Shown here: positions 34,846 to 48,255 of the stretch, one piece after another | How the letters are laid out: the number at the start of each line of letters is the position of its first letter | Position numbering within the stretch: position 1 is the stretch's first letter | Assembly (NCBI GenBank): GCA_028023455.1 | Contig: JAQFVV010006450.1 | Span: 903,501 to 967,500 of the forward strand | Source of the DNA: Epiperipatus broadwayi | Taxonomy: Eukaryota; Onychophora; Udeonychophora; Euonychophora; Peripatidae | Direction of reading: 5' to 3' | DNA: 64,000 nt | Translations under genes and position numbers: made by a program | Notes under the pieces: generated by a model | What the model was told of the DNA's origin: nothing | Seen by the model: the letters and a program-made list of their open reading frames with translations, nothing else | Databases searched by the model: none

Positions 34846-36334
34846 TTTTCATCAGTGAGGAGCAGTCCTGGATCTGAGAGCAATGTACCTAGATCATAAT
34901 ATCTAATGTAACCCTCAAGCAACCACCTTTTACTTTTTTAATTAACTGTACAGCTTTGAGTCCTCTGTGTTATCAGCTTGTGTAAGCATAAAGAATGGTG
35001 ATCATGTGATATTTAGCAGATCTTGATATGGTTGGTTCTAAAATATCTAGTGTTAACTAGCACTCATATTACATATTTGTATATAAAAAAATGTAGACTT
35101 GACTGCTGATGCTATTGCAAAAATATCCATTTCATATTACATTACAACAATGATTTATTTTTATATATACACATACATTTGTAACATCTTATTATATCTT
35201 AAGTGCAAGTATTATGTAACTGTAATCAGACCGTTGTCAGAATATTAAATAAAATTTATAATTTTTACCCGGGTAAAATAAGAATTACTGTCAACTTGGT
35301 ACATCTGATAATTTCTTAAATAGTGTTATTAAATTTTTTCACACCTTGAAATAAACAATAAGGATTTATTTTTTCATAGACACATGATTCATTACATATT
35401 CAAAAAATGCAATGAGTCAGCATTCAAAAATATTGAAATTAAAATATGTTAGAATTGAATGTCAATTATATACAAAGGTGTATACACAACTTAATATTGA
35501 TTGATGTGTCATTATGGATGTAAAAACATCAAAAGTTCATTTGGCAAAAACAATTAAGGCACTACAAAGTATTTCTATAAAGTTCACCAATTTATCATCA
35601 TATTTTATTATAGTATATGTGTGTATGTAAGTAGAAGAATATTTGCTGTAGAATTGTGAATTTAAAATAAGAAATTTAGATAAGCTTGCAAAGAGATGAA
35701 ACATTCCAAAACTTTTATTTTAACTGGCAATAGTATACTACTTCAACCAAACCAGTTGTATTTAGATCACTTAGTTAAATTTATTGTATGGAAGTGACAT
35801 ATAAATTCACTGCTATGTAACAAAGATGCTTTTCATTTAAGCAGCTCTGTGTGAATCTGAAAATTAAGATCATGAAACTAATAAGTATGTTATTCAATTT
35901 GCTTAATGTAATGATAATGAATCTATTGTGTCTTCATTGAATTGGTCAGTTGAAGTGAATATATAGAAATATTTTTTACACTTGAGAATTTTTGAGGGAG
36001 AGACAGATTCCATTAACTTTATAAAGATTATCTTCAGGGCATGATGATTATTTGTTTTCATTAGAAGGATATGGGCTGAGGATAGAATACATTAGAGGAG
36101 TTACATTTCCTGTATGATGTGAAGTCTTTCAGAAAGAAAAGATTGTTGCAGAAGAAATTACAAGACAATATCGGAGATATGTTATATATGGTCATATTTG
36201 TGTTTCACAAATTGGTTTGCATAATCTTCATAAGATTCGTCTCTATATTTTTTTTATTACTCTTTATTTTTGTCTCTATAATTAGAATAGTCATTGGTTT
36301 TTGCCTAATGGTTTGTGATGATGGTATATAAGAT
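34846..36334. other. AT-rich stretch without recognisable gene
   Basis: The frame 36119-36331 is a chance AT-rich hydrophobic frame. No supported feature. Confidence 0.5.
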
Positions 36335-36615
36335 ATAATATGTTGGACTATTCCCACCATCTATCAATAAATGTTGAATGTATAGAAAATTTTAAACTTT
36401 ATTTAAACTTTTCAGATACAAATAACTTGTTAATAATAACCTGAAGAAGAGTAGAGAATAATACTACTTGAAACGTTGTGCAATTACTAACCTATGTTGT
36501 CTATTTGTATGTTCTTACTAATAAGTTCTTTGTATTTGGAAAGTTTAAATAAAGTTTAAAATTTCTACATATTCAGCATTTATTGATAGATGATGGAAAT
36601 AGTCCAACATATTAT
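36335..36615. mobile_element. Foldback MITE M1, copy 1
   Basis: 281 bp. It starts ATAATATGTTGGACTATTCC and ends with the reverse complement (ATAATATGTTGGACTATTTC read from 36615). The arms pair over about 80 bases, including ATAGAAAATTTTAAACTTTA. The loop has CTACTTGAAACGTTGTGCAA. The same ends and loop recur at 54544-58375 (copy 2). No coding capacity. The target duplication is unclear. Confidence 0.82.
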
Positions 36616-39600
36616 CACATCTAGTCATTGGTTTCTTTTAACTAATGATATACTGAAAATATTTTTGGTTGTTATTTTAATGAATTATTTTTTCATGATT
36701 TTTAAATTTTATCAACACTATTTCACACAATTAGATTATCTTGGAATTTATTTATTTATTTTGTATTAACGAGTGCAGTATATTATGTTTATATAAATCA
36801 AATACGTATTTCTCCCATATTAACTGCTCTAAATAAAATAATATTCAGTATAATGTTGATAGAAACTTTATTTTTTGGTTCTAATGGCTGTATATTAATT
36901 TTTAATTCTGTTTACGAAAGTTTTCTAGTTTCGTTTAATTTTAAACTCCGTTTTAAAACTGTGATTCAGAAATCATTATTTTTGTTCATTTTTGGAAAAA
37001 TCGATTTCATCCCAGCATGTTGACCATCAGCCTTCACTTCAATTTCTATTTGAGATAAAAGATTTGTTGAAAAAGAAAGTCTTCTATTGATATTGAATAT
37101 TTTGTCTATTACCCATTTCCAGACCAATTTCTAGAAGACAGCTGATCTATCACTTGCTATATATTGATTTCATATCTGTGCTGTCTTTAAAAAGTCAATA
37201 TTCAAAGCGAAGCCACTTTAAAAACTCATATTGTCCAGATTTGATTAATTCTTGATTATTCCCCTGAATGTACATTTTAATAAGAATTCAATAATTGATC
37301 ATGGACAGCAACAAAACTTTGGTTAAATGAAAGTTTACTAAGTTTATTTTCGTAAGAAATTTTGTTTTCACTAAGAGTATTTTTTTATTATTTTTAAATA
37401 TATTTATTTGTCTATAATTTATAAAATGGAAAATTATAGTTTTAAACAAGTTCAACGATTGCAATTAGAATATTCATATACAAACGATATATAAATTTTA
37501 TCGCACATGTGCAATAGAGTCTGTTAAATCCATTTACTATTTTTTTTAAATTATTCTAACGACAGGTAGTATTTATTTTAAGTCTAAGATAGCAGATGAT
37601 TGATATTTTTTAGTCATGTGATATTGCAAATAACATCAAATCTGATTCCATATTTTATCATGTATGGTTAATGTCACATTACAAATGTAAACAACACATA
37701 AACCATGACTGTGTATTAATAACTCTGTGAAAATAGATTTCTTTAAAATATTTATACAAATTAGCAAATTTGATGAGAATATGCTTAATCAAAAGAGAAA
37801 AAAATAGCTACGGTATGGAAGGATTGATGTGACATATCAGATTGTGGTTAACAATATTAAAGCTTATTTGAATAGAATGTGCGAAAGCCCATCCATATTT
37901 ATTGTAATGGTCAGCTGAGGATCTGCAAATATGATCAACATCAAACACCAGAGGATGTCACTATACTTGCAATCTAGAATTTCCTATTTTTGCTTATAAC
38001 ATAAAAGTGTAACATCAGTCTTCATTGGATGTTTCATGTACTGATATATATATATATATTATAACCCTTTGGTTTATTCCATCTAAACCAAATATGATAA
38101 ACTTAAGTAATGATGGAAAAAAAAATTTTTTTTGGATAAAGAAAAGTTAAATTTTGGCTTGAGAAAGTAATGGCTATATAGATAACAAGTAGCAGACATA
38201 GAGACAGTTTGTGTGTTTGTATGCAATGTATTACTAAAGAGTTGCTGAGAAGTAAGATTAAATCATTTTTCAGTAGCTTTGGTTAACAGAGAATAAGTTT
38301 ACAGTTATAGGAGATTGTGGTAGATATTTATGGTTATGATTATCTAAAAATTATAAATTTATATGCTTGAAATTATAAGCAATTGTGAGAGATATTTTGT
38401 TCTCATAATCTAAACAATCAGTTTTATGTTTGATAGTCTGTACAGTGTATATGTGTGTGTAATGCAGACATATGGGTTGATTTTTTTACTTTCCCTTAAA
38501 GAAACTGAAATAATTTTTTCTTTAAATTATTAAAAATGTAAATCTAAATAAGAAATTATTTAGATGGAATGACTGTCGTCTTTGTTTGACCAAAACAAGT
38601 GTTAGCAAGCTTATGTTTTAATTATACCGTCTTTAAAACTAAATTTCCTAAATTGACCAGAGTCATGTTAATTAATGAGACCTGGTTTAAGATCAAAGAA
38701 AAACTATTAAGAAAAATAACAGCTTGGTGAGAGTAATTGCTCTGAATGGAAATTGTTTTATGATTAGACTTGGGAAGAAATCACTGGGGGAGGGGGTAAC
38801 AGACCTTCTTTTCTTTTAAACTATAAAAAACTAAAAGAACAAGGGAGAAAGGGGAGAAAAAAAAAAGAAACTTTTGCTGATTGAAACTAAGCTAGCTAAC
38901 TAAAACTAAAATTCATATCTAAAAGTATATATTTTGTAAGTTTTTAAAAATTTTCTATACAATTTTAATAATGAAATCAAATTGCATAATAGACCAAAAT
39001 ATGAAGTTCTAATTCAAGAATCATGGTGCATATCTCTGTCTTCTCAAAATTAATCATGAAGAAGTCAACTTTTGATAAGTTATTGTCTGCTCAAATTTTA
39101 TCCAATCTACTTATAAAATCTCCTATAAGGAGAAAATGGTCAAATTTCTTCTATCAAATTAAAAGATCAATTCCATTTATATGGCTATTTAAGATTCGTT
39201 TAAAGAATTACAACGATCTTCTGTTATAATATTTTGAAAATAAAGTTTATTCATGTTAGTAATCAAAAGCTGCATATTGCCATAATTTGAACCTTTAAAT
39301 GTCTACAATCAAAGAAAAGAAGAAAGGAGAACAAAGTGAATTCAATCTCCGGAAGAATCATCAAGTGGAAGGTAACAACAGAACTTTTTAAATTTATTAA
39401 CTATAATGTATCTACATTCTGATTTAAATATCTACAAATTTTAAAGTAACTAACTATCTATGTTTTATATCTATCTTGATTCAAATGACTGTCTGTGGGT
39501 TTTTAATTAAAATAACTGTCTGAGGCGCAATTGATAGCTATCTCAAGAAAGATGAATCAAATATAGTAATTAATTAATGAACTGTGGAAGAAAAGAGAAA

Positions 39601-39880
39601 TTTAGAGAGACTGTCTGTAATACTGATATTTATTCTTCATTTATTTCATTAATATAATATGTCATTTATTTATTTATTATTATTAGTAGTAGTAGTATTA
39701 TATGTCATTTTGTTTATATGCTATGTAACACTCTGATCACTAGATTATTTAATTTGATATTTTGTTTATGTTTAAAATGTGAAGAAACAAAAAATGATTT
39801 TGATACCATTTAAATATAGATGCTCACGTAGATTTAGACTTAAAAGTAAAGAGAGAAATGAGATAAATATTTTATTACTC
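36616..39880. other. AT-rich stretch without recognisable gene
   Basis: (TA)n at 38043-38060, and G-rich and A-rich purine blocks at 38785-38800 and 38840-38873. No gene or clear element. Confidence 0.5.
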
Positions 39881-41240
39881 GTAACAAAATTTTAATTATG
39901 CTTGACCGTAAATATGAAGAGCGAGAGGATGGTCATAAAACCCATTGTTATGCTGTGAGTGTTGATCTGTTATTGATATAGATATTAGGTATGTTGTTGG
40001 CTTGACCGGTTAAAATTAAAATAATTCATCTGTGTATTGATTTGAGATCCGGTTAGTCTTGTCATTATCTAGACTAGAATCGATGTATGTGTGGGCAGAT
40101 TTAGAGTTATAAATGCCTATCATTACTAATGAAAGTAATCCTACCACCCAGTGGATGAGAAATGGTTGTCTCCAGATTTATAGATACCATAGCAGTTAGA
40201 GGACTAAGTTTCCATTTATTTATTAAGATAGGGAATCAGTAATAAAGTTACTGTTTGAGTACAGAAAATGTTGCAAGCCAATATAGGGAATAAGTGTCTA
40301 AGACAAGCTCTTTACACAATTCTGGATCTTAGGATAGATCTCTCCCTGACTCAAGCAAATCGTTTAAGTTTAAAGTCGATACCGTTGTAATTGTTATATT
40401 TCCCTTATCGAGTTATAGACGCTGTATGGTAATGTGGTGTGAAGAGAGTTTTTCTTATCTGAGACATACCAATGTTGCCCGGAAAGGATAAGGATTCAGT
40501 CAGATATATATGTATGAGGAAGATGACAAGGATTTTAAGTAATAAACTAATCGATCTAGATTGATTTTTTTTGAATGATGGTAAATTGAGGTCGTCAAGC
40601 TGGGTGGGCATACCGAACTAGTTACGATATATACAGTCAAAACGTAAAGATCTGACAAGCATGAATGTGAAAGTGTGGGTTTTGAATTTAAACCCGTTTG
40701 TAAGATTTAGTAGGGTAAATTTTGTGACGTATAATCCTTCTTCATTGGAAATGTGAAAATTATTACTTAATAAAATGATTTAAATTTTCAAATTATTTCA
40801 CATTGCTGGTTAAGATAATTGAAACGAATATAATATTTTGGAATAGTCCAATAGACAATGTTTACGATAAAAGGAGGGGGAAGTAGAGATTTGTAGGTTT
40901 TCTTCTCTCTCAAGCTAAGATTTCTTAAAGCTAAAATATACGAAATTCTGTTTCCAGCGTCTGTATTTATGATTGTTATTAATCATTTATAATAAATGAA
41001 TGGGTCAAAACCGAAAGTGAGTCATCCAAGAAATTAGTTAACTCAAACATAGAACAGAAGCATATATTTGTGGAACAATATTACAATTTAGTGTGTTTTG
41101 TTTTAATTTTATATTTATTATTTCATGTAATAAAGTTTTATTATTGTTATAAGATTACATTGTGTTTTGTGTTTTGGTGTTTCAAATATCTCCAGAATCC
41201 GTATATCCAGCACCTATATTTAAGGTAATATGAGTTATAT
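39881..41240. other. Stretch of higher sequence complexity, unassigned
   Basis: This stretch is less AT-biased than its surroundings (for example 40040-40730), but no long open frame, recognisable domain, inverted repeat or TSD could be read. It could be an old element that has lost its coding frame, an internal part of the LTR-like element that follows, or non-coding host sequence. An AATAAAG-type signal lies near 41130. Confidence 0.35.
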
Positions 41241-41682
41241 TTTAAATTTAGTTAATTATTTTATAATGATGCTTTGTTTCCAAAATCGATTTGCAGTAGT
41301 TATTATTATCTTGTTTCCGTATTCGATTCACATGGTCAATTTGACATTAATACTTTATTTTCATTATTGATTTACAATAGTAATTTAATACTACCATATT
41401 TGAGTAATATAATTCATTTTATATAAGTCATTTTATAGACTTCAGTTTATATAATTTATTGTTATGATTAATTTGCTTAATCTAGTTTACGGTTATTTCC
41501 GTAACTTACTTTCATAAGTAAAATTTAATTAATTATCTGAATCATGTCCATGGTTTACTTCCATAGTTTACTTCAGCAAAATAAAATTTATTAAGGTCAT
41601 CAATTAAAGATAAATTAGAAATAACAGAATAAAATGACAGGGAATAGTTAAATTAAGTTGATCAATTTAAATTTTGATTCAT

Positions 41683-42154
41683 TGTAATGTGGTGAGTACT
41701 GGGAGCAGACATAAAATCCCTTTCCTGTTCTCAGGGGCTCAGAGTGATTCCCACTATTGAACTTTTATTAAAATTGATTTAGCATATATGGGATCATATC
41801 CCTTGCAATGTAATCATTTATATGGGCACCTCTTGATAGATCTAGACCTTGAGAAAGAGCAATTCAATTTTGATCTCAGAGCTAGTTTGGAAGTCAAGTA
41901 GCTTAGTATAACAACATTATTATACTGTACTAAATTATTCCATTATTATAAATAGGGACCATGAATTTATAGTTGATCTAAGAATATATGTGAGAGAGAA
42001 ATAAGAATAAGAACTCTCTGATTAGAGAACATAACACAGACATTCCGTGTTATATAATTGTAGCTATTGAATATAGATTATGAGTTCTTTGCATTTATTA
42101 CAGAGTTATCTCCAGTCAGATAGAAATGAGAGCTGGTTACAATTTATAGCTGCA
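41683..42154 (+). mobile_element. LTR-like sequence (single)
   Basis: Starts TGTAATGTGGTGAGTACTGG and ends TTATAGCTGCA, giving the TG...CA ends of an LTR. A TATAAATAGGGACC promoter-like motif lies at 41950-41963. It is followed four bases later by a primer-binding-site-like sequence. No second LTR copy and no gag or pol frame was found in the window, so this is at most a truncated Ty3/gypsy-type element. The boundaries are inferred from the end motifs only. Confidence 0.48.
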
Positions 42155-42157
42155 ATT

Positions 42158-42169
42158 TGGCGCCCCCGG
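42158..42169 (+). other. Primer-binding-site-like motif
   Basis: TGGCGCCCCCGG begins with TGG, as a site complementary to a tRNA 3' CCA end must, and lies directly behind the proposed LTR end. TGGCGCC is a common start of such sites in LTR retrotransposons. Confidence 0.48.
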
Positions 42170-42474
42170 TATACATTTGATCCTAAATATATAAATTTTA
42201 ACTGACTAGCTACTTGATATAAATGAGAGTTTTATAAAGATTAAATAAGTGTGAGGTTGCTTTATTTAAAATGTTAAAGTTTGGCTGCACCACAGTAGTT
42301 AGAGTTTAGTGAAACTAAATAATGTTAAAGATGACTTATACAACGTGAAGCTGCCTTTTATAGAACAATTCATGTTAGAATTAGCGCCACAAACGTGAGG
42401 CTATAGAGTTTAGCACTACTAAAGTTTGGCAGAACAATTAAGGTTAGAATATATATATATATATAAGGAGGTTG

Positions 42475-42558
42475 CCTTGACAACAGTTTGAGATTGTTGA
42501 TTGTTATCTATATTGAGATTGTCTAAGTGTTGACTGGTTTCTAATGGTTATATATATA
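42475..42558 (+). repeat. Dispersed repeat D1, copy 1
   Basis: GAGATTGTTGATTGTTATCT, then TTGAGATTGTCTAAGTGTTGACTG and AATGGTTATATATATA. It matches 47949-48030 with few changes. It may belong to the LTR-like element upstream. Confidence 0.75.
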
Positions 42559-42559
42559 G

Positions 42560-43690
42560 AAAATTTAATTTTACTCTAAAGATATTAAACTACAAACCAT
42601 GTAGAATTCTCAATCACTATTAGTATTTTTAATAATAAATTAGCTAAACATTTTTAACATTCACAACTGAAAAGGTTTTTAAATAATTTTCATATGAATT
42701 AGACTCTTTTTTTTTTAGGAAGAGAAAAGTTAAGGAGTCATAGTTTGTTGTCAACCACTATCATATCATTAATAAGAAAGAAAACAATATTCAACTTTTA
42801 ACAAAAGTAGCTTTTGTAATGTGAAATTACTGAAATCTATAGTAAGATAAAATTATTTATCAATAAACATTTAATATGATGAATCCACATGGATATAATA
42901 TTTCTGTACTTTCCACATACATTAATAACCTGTAATTAATATATTTAGTTTTTTTTATATATAAATCAGTTGGTTATACATATCAAAACTAAGGTATATA
43001 TGTATAAATACTCTTCCAGAACTCAGTATTATAGCAGGCAAATTATCATGGATTTTAATTAAACAAACTTATAATAATCATATCTTTTAATCACCATTAC
43101 AATTTGTATTCAGCAAAGTTGATGTCTGATTATTATTTCATATATAAAAAAATATGCATATCTTACCATTAAATTAACTTCAGGAAATACTTTAAAATAC
43201 ATATGAAAAATAAATGCGTAAATAATTAATACCTATACTAAAACTCTACTCTAAAATATAAGAATGAGCACATAAATCAGTAACACTATATATATATGCT
43301 TCAAAATTTATATAAAAATGAGGTGATAAATTTTTTAAATGCATTACAAACTTCTCATAATTATTTCAATATTTTACTGGATATATAGATAAGTGATATA
43401 TATATATCATACTAGAAATAAAATTCCCTTTAAAAAGTTTTAATAAATTCAAGTCTACTTTAATCTAGTTAACATGATACATGTACAACAAACATTAGCC
43501 TTAATAGGTAACCAATCAATTACTAGCATTTCCTCTTTTTTCTGTAATATTTGGTCTTCACAAAATATTAAAAAAATCTGATAATATTACTGGATATCAA
43601 TTTTAATAATTGATTCACATTAGTATATGTATAATAATTTTTATTCATCTAATATATTTCAACTTATATTCTAATTAATAACAAATGTGT
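42560..43690. other. AT-rich stretch without recognisable gene
   Basis: No supported feature. Several short (TA)n runs. Confidence 0.5.
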
Positions 43691-43933
43691 AGCCAAAATG
43701 TTGGATGATGAATTTTGTTAAACGTTTTTGTTAGTGCAGAAATATATAGCAGGAGTAGCCAAGATCTATCATTGTTGAGAATTAACCAGAGAATTTATGA
43801 AAGTTGGAGGAGGTTGATTTGGGGTGTGTGAATTTGTGAATTTCAAGAGGTTTGATGTGCCTTGGCTACCCCTGCTATACATCCCTGCACTAACAAAAAT
43901 GTTTAACAAAACTCTTTCCACAACCTTTTGGCT
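43691..43933. mobile_element. Foldback element F4
   Basis: A 243-bp hairpin. The left arm runs AGCCAAAATGTTGGATGATG, then TTTTGTTAAACGTTTTTGTTAGTGCAG and AGCAGGAGTAGCCAAG. The right arm gives the complement from 43933 inward, including CTTGGCTACCCCTGCTATAC. Each arm is about 85 bases. There is no coding capacity. It lies just upstream of the second Penelope-like fragment. Confidence 0.8.
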
Positions 43934-43949
43934 GAATTTTCAGACCCCT

Positions 43950-44440
43950 CTCTACCAATAAGAAATTGATAATTCCAAGAATAGACTTGAACCTGAATTG
44001 ACCCTAACACCATGTATAAAATTAAATTCTCCCAAACTGGATGGAAAGCAACATACTACAAAGAATCCCGGGCATCCCTCCCCACACACCTTTCAAAACA
44101 TCACTACTTATATAAAAGAGCATCTTACAAGCCTGAATGTAGCTCTATTTTCCTGGAATACCAGAAAGTAACAGGATATATATTAAAATCCATGTCTGCT
44201 GCCATAGAATATATTGAAAGAAATTATGCAAAATGGAAAATTAGGGAAGCATGATACATAGCTAACTTTAACCTACAAAGAATCATGCTTCCCCCTCTCC
44301 AAAAAATAAATACTTTGAACTCTAATTTAGATAAATTTAAATACGCTCTGCCTGCATAAACATTCTACCTTTTTCCTTCTTATTGCACTATGAATAAGAA
44401 CACAAAAAACCCTTGAAAGCACTAAGCTATCATAGTAATA
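43950..44440 (+). pseudogene. Penelope-like element fragment, GIY-YIG region
   Basis: The frame 44012-44254 (80 codons) reads YKIKFSQTGWKATYYKES, followed by LPTHLSKHHYLYKR, FLEYQKVTGYILKS and AKWKIREA. In Penelope-like proteins the GIY-YIG domain begins YxI-x-C-x(2)-C, then YIGET-R, L-x-RL-x-EH, and later GH and KRKI-EA. The order and spacing agree. The Cys pair, the Arg of the catalytic region and the GH are altered, so it is degraded. After the stop, a shared 3' sequence (GCACTATGAATAAG, then CCCTTGAAAGC) matches the fragment at 33 kb. No RT domain is present. Confidence 0.65.
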
Positions 44441-47400
44441 CTTTACTCAGCTTCTCTATCACTGTGTCCCGGACCCAACATATATTTTAATTAATAATAA
44501 TAGACTACAATTGACCTTAATGATGAGCAATTTCTAGGAACTAAAGTAGTGGTTTTTGTTAAGTAAATTAAAATAAATAATTATTATATGAAAATGAGCT
44601 ATCACAAAACACTCTCATTTTAAAGTTTAAAACTAAAATAATTGTTATAAAATCATTTTGTTAAGTAAATTCAAATCATTAAATGTGGTGTATATATAAA
44701 GTTCAGAAAGTCTAAATTCAAAATGGCCTTTATATGATTACCAAGGATTATAGAAGAGTAGAAGTTTAGCATTCACCATGTTTCCATGGCAATTATAGTT
44801 TTTTTTTTTTTTATGGTTCATTTATTTGAATTTTATGATTTAAATTTACCATGCAGGAGCCTGGATTTTCCTTAGTTATGTTCATTATTTTGTCAAAATC
44901 AGATTTACCACAAATTGAAGGATTGGTTTTGTTGTAATTAGTTTCTATCAGTGATAATTATTAATATTAGACTGACATATAGTTGGATCATAGTTGATTT
45001 GCTTATAGCTAGTTGAATGCTACTGAGACTATTCTTACTGAAGTCAGCTCTATGCACCAATGGAAGAATTTCCAAGTGCAAACTAACCAGTCATGAAAAT
45101 TTTTCAATACATTTAAGGAAGTTGTTACTTGTCAAATATTAGATTCGCAATAACTATGGCATTGAAGATTTGTGTGAATAATAATAATAAAACAAATTGA
45201 TTTTATTACTAAGCTATTTATATCAAATTTTTTTAATCTGAAGAATGTTAATATTTTAATTATGGAGGAAAAAATCATTGTAACAAATTTCTCTTTCTGA
45301 ATTAATAAAAGATTCAAAAAATGTATGTCTACCAGATTACAGTTATAATATTAAGATTTATTAAGATTTTGCTAATGCAATATATACAACACAAACTTAT
45401 TTCTGATTTCTAAATTTTAATTACATTGTGATAAACTTTAATATATCCTGTCTAATTTTAGTTTGAGTTCAGACATTGATTAGAACATCTTATTTTCTTA
45501 TTTGTAACTGAAGATTGAACTTTTTTTATTCTACAAATTAAAAAAAAAAAAAAAACTATTGTGCTAAAGATAAAAAAACTAAGTAAATTTCTTTATACTT
45601 AAATTGTGTGTCTATATATCTCTATATTTGCAACATTTAATTTTAGTGCATAACATTCAATTAACTTCTCCCTTGCTAGTTACATGTCATAATATATCAC
45701 ATGATCATCATTTCTTATGTTTTATTTCTTATTTCATGAAGAGTTTCGCCTGTTTTAATATCATAATATATAGATATTGGATGATTTTTTTTATCTGTAC
45801 AATATTTGTAATATCACAATGTAATGGTTCATCTTAAATATATATTGATTGTAACAAACATTGTGGTGATGATGATTGAAAGGACATTAGCACTCAGAAA
45901 GTTAAACTCAGTCTAGTTGTTTCAGAATATTTTTTTAAGTTCATTCTAAATTAATCTTAAGTACCTCTTTCTCTATAGAAAGAATATTTTTGGATAAATC
46001 ACCCATCTTTATGTATATTTGTTTTCCCAGCATATCCCCATGGAATTGTTTTACTTCTCAGGTTTTGTGATATTGCATATGTTTGAAATAAGTTCAAACA
46101 GCAAAATAACTATATGTGATAATACAACAATTCATTTATGATAATTATAAAACAAAGTATATGTCTGCAAATACTTTAAATATCTATACACATCTAATTA
46201 TAGTAATGGAATCAAATTGATACCCTACATACAAACAAAAAAAATTAAACTAACACATAGTTATGAATAAAAGTTTTGAATATAATTACGAATAAATATA
46301 CTTAAACCCATACATTATTATAATAGTTCTAAGGTCTTATATTCGAATATAAAAAAAGCATATCAATAAAATAAATTTTTATCATGGTTTTATTCATATC
46401 ATAAGCTTACAATTTTGCCTGTTATGCACATCATAGATAATAGTCTGCACAAATTTAGTCTTTGTATTTCAGTTAATCTTCTTGGATATCAATCTCTGTA
46501 AATAAAGGAAATGAGTCTCATTATAGGCAAGTACAGGATCTTCTTTTTTTCTTATGGCAGGGTTTTTGTCCACAGTTAAAGTTGTATTTTATGCATTGTC
46601 AAGATTCATATCTGAATAAAAGTAATAATTTTAGATGTTCAATGGTTCTACCTCCAGTTTTTTTAATTACATATGGCAAATACTTTCCTAGTAGCAAATA
46701 TTGACATGATTGCCGTGTAGATTTAGTATTGAAAATTATTTTTAAATAGTCAGATATTAATCAGCAATGCAAAGCTAGTCTGCCAAAAACATTTATAGAA
46801 AAAGTAGTTTAACTAGTGGCCTTTTTCTATTAGATGTAACACAACAACTGATGTATCAGACTTATTTTTCTGACTGGTTATAATCCTTCATGTTTTCTGC
46901 TTTTTTTGCTAGTAACAACTGCTCAACTTCTCTGGGCATTTGCTCTTTCTTTTTGTAATCAGTTTGTACTTATGTCTTCTCTGATTCAAGACTAAAACTT
47001 CTGTTGTTTAGCAGATCTGTTTATATGTTTAGTCTTTAATAAGGACACCACATTCCATCTCAAGCCTTTAATGTTTTTTTTCTTTGATGACATGTTTATC
47101 CTCTGAATCCCCCCCCCCCTTTTGTTGCAATAATCGAACAAATTGATTAATTCTGCTTTAATTTATATTGGAATGTTTTTCTAAACATCTTTAGCTCATA
47201 TTCGAATATAATAAATATTTTACTTATACAAAGTATGTTTCTTTCACATTCATACTTTTAGTAATATTTATTTTCTAAATAATTATAAAATAACTTTAAT
47301 TTATGAAGAATGGAAAGAGAAAAAAAATTGTATGACCAATATTCAAAATTATTTCTATATCCTATCAAATATTAATTTTATCAATTTTAAATAAAAATAT

Positions 47401-47948
47401 CTGGATTTACCATTAAATTTACAATAAAAACAAAAAACTTATTCAGTTAATCCTTTTTCCGAAGCCAGGTCTGAAAGATCATAAAATACATCGTTATTAA
47501 TCTATCATGTCAAATGGTAAGTTAAAAAAAAAAAAATCTTTATTCACTTTTATTATACGGGTTACAAGTTTTATCATTTTAATTTTAAATATATATATAT
47601 TAAGAAGCACGCACATATATATCTGCATGTATATCAAAATAAAACATTCCAATTACTGCTATTCCATTTCAATGTATAGTGTATTGCGTCATACAAAACA
47701 ATATGTACTAGGTATCAAAATACCTAATTTTTATTAAATCTATAAACTAATTAGTTCTTTAAATTGATATATCTAAACGCTATGCATATATCATATATGC
47801 ACGCGCACATGCTGTGACTCATAAAATTTACAAATGAGTTTATTATTTAAGCTAAGTTTATATTATTTCGTTAGGCTGTCTTTAATAATTTGGCGATAAG
47901 GCAGGCCTATATTAGGAACAATGTCTTTTGCATTTAATTCATAACATT
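44441..47948. other. AT-rich stretch without recognisable gene
   Basis: A-rich run at 45540-45555, C11 at 47109-47119. At 45693-45765 the words ATGATCATCATTTCTTAT and GAGTTTCGCCTGTTTTAAT resemble 61503-61525 and 61672-61694, so a degraded piece of the same composite repeat may be present. No gene seen. Confidence 0.45.
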
Positions 47949-48030
47949 CCCTTAACAACGGGTTGAGATTGTTGATTGTTAGTGATATTGGGATTGTTTA
48001 AGTGTTGACTGATTTTAATGGTTATATATA
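47949..48030 (+). repeat. Dispersed repeat D1, copy 2
   Basis: GAGATTGTTGATTGTTAGTG, then GATTGTTTAAGTGTTGACTG and AATGGTTATATATATA. Matches 42475-42558. It is followed by a (CA)n run. Confidence 0.75.
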
Positions 48031-48177
48031 TACACACACACACATAAATGTCTGAAACCATTATACACATCGATTTTGCATAAATTCTACATTATTTCCA
48101 TTTGATAAATTGGAAAATGAATGAAATATATGTTACACCATGTTTTAAGTGATATTATCTTAGCTCTGATTCAGAGA

Positions 48178-48255
48178 TTGCTGGCTTGACCATCTTTAAA
48201 TTCCTGAATATCAAATTTTAAGGTAAAGCTTTAATCAACTGAGCTATTCTATCAA
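48178..48255 (-). repeat. tRNA-like SINE remnant
   Basis: On the minus strand ATAGCTCAGTTGATTAAAGC (A-box-like, complement of about 48230-48247) is followed by ACCTTAAAATTTGATATTCA and a degenerate B-box region. The same unit is found in opposed orientation twice in the hairpin at 57976-58195. It is probably a tRNA-derived SINE head. Confidence 0.6.

Noticed and set aside
45604-45837. 77-codon frame
   Set aside because: Overlaps a degraded piece of an interspersed repeat and has no family similarity.
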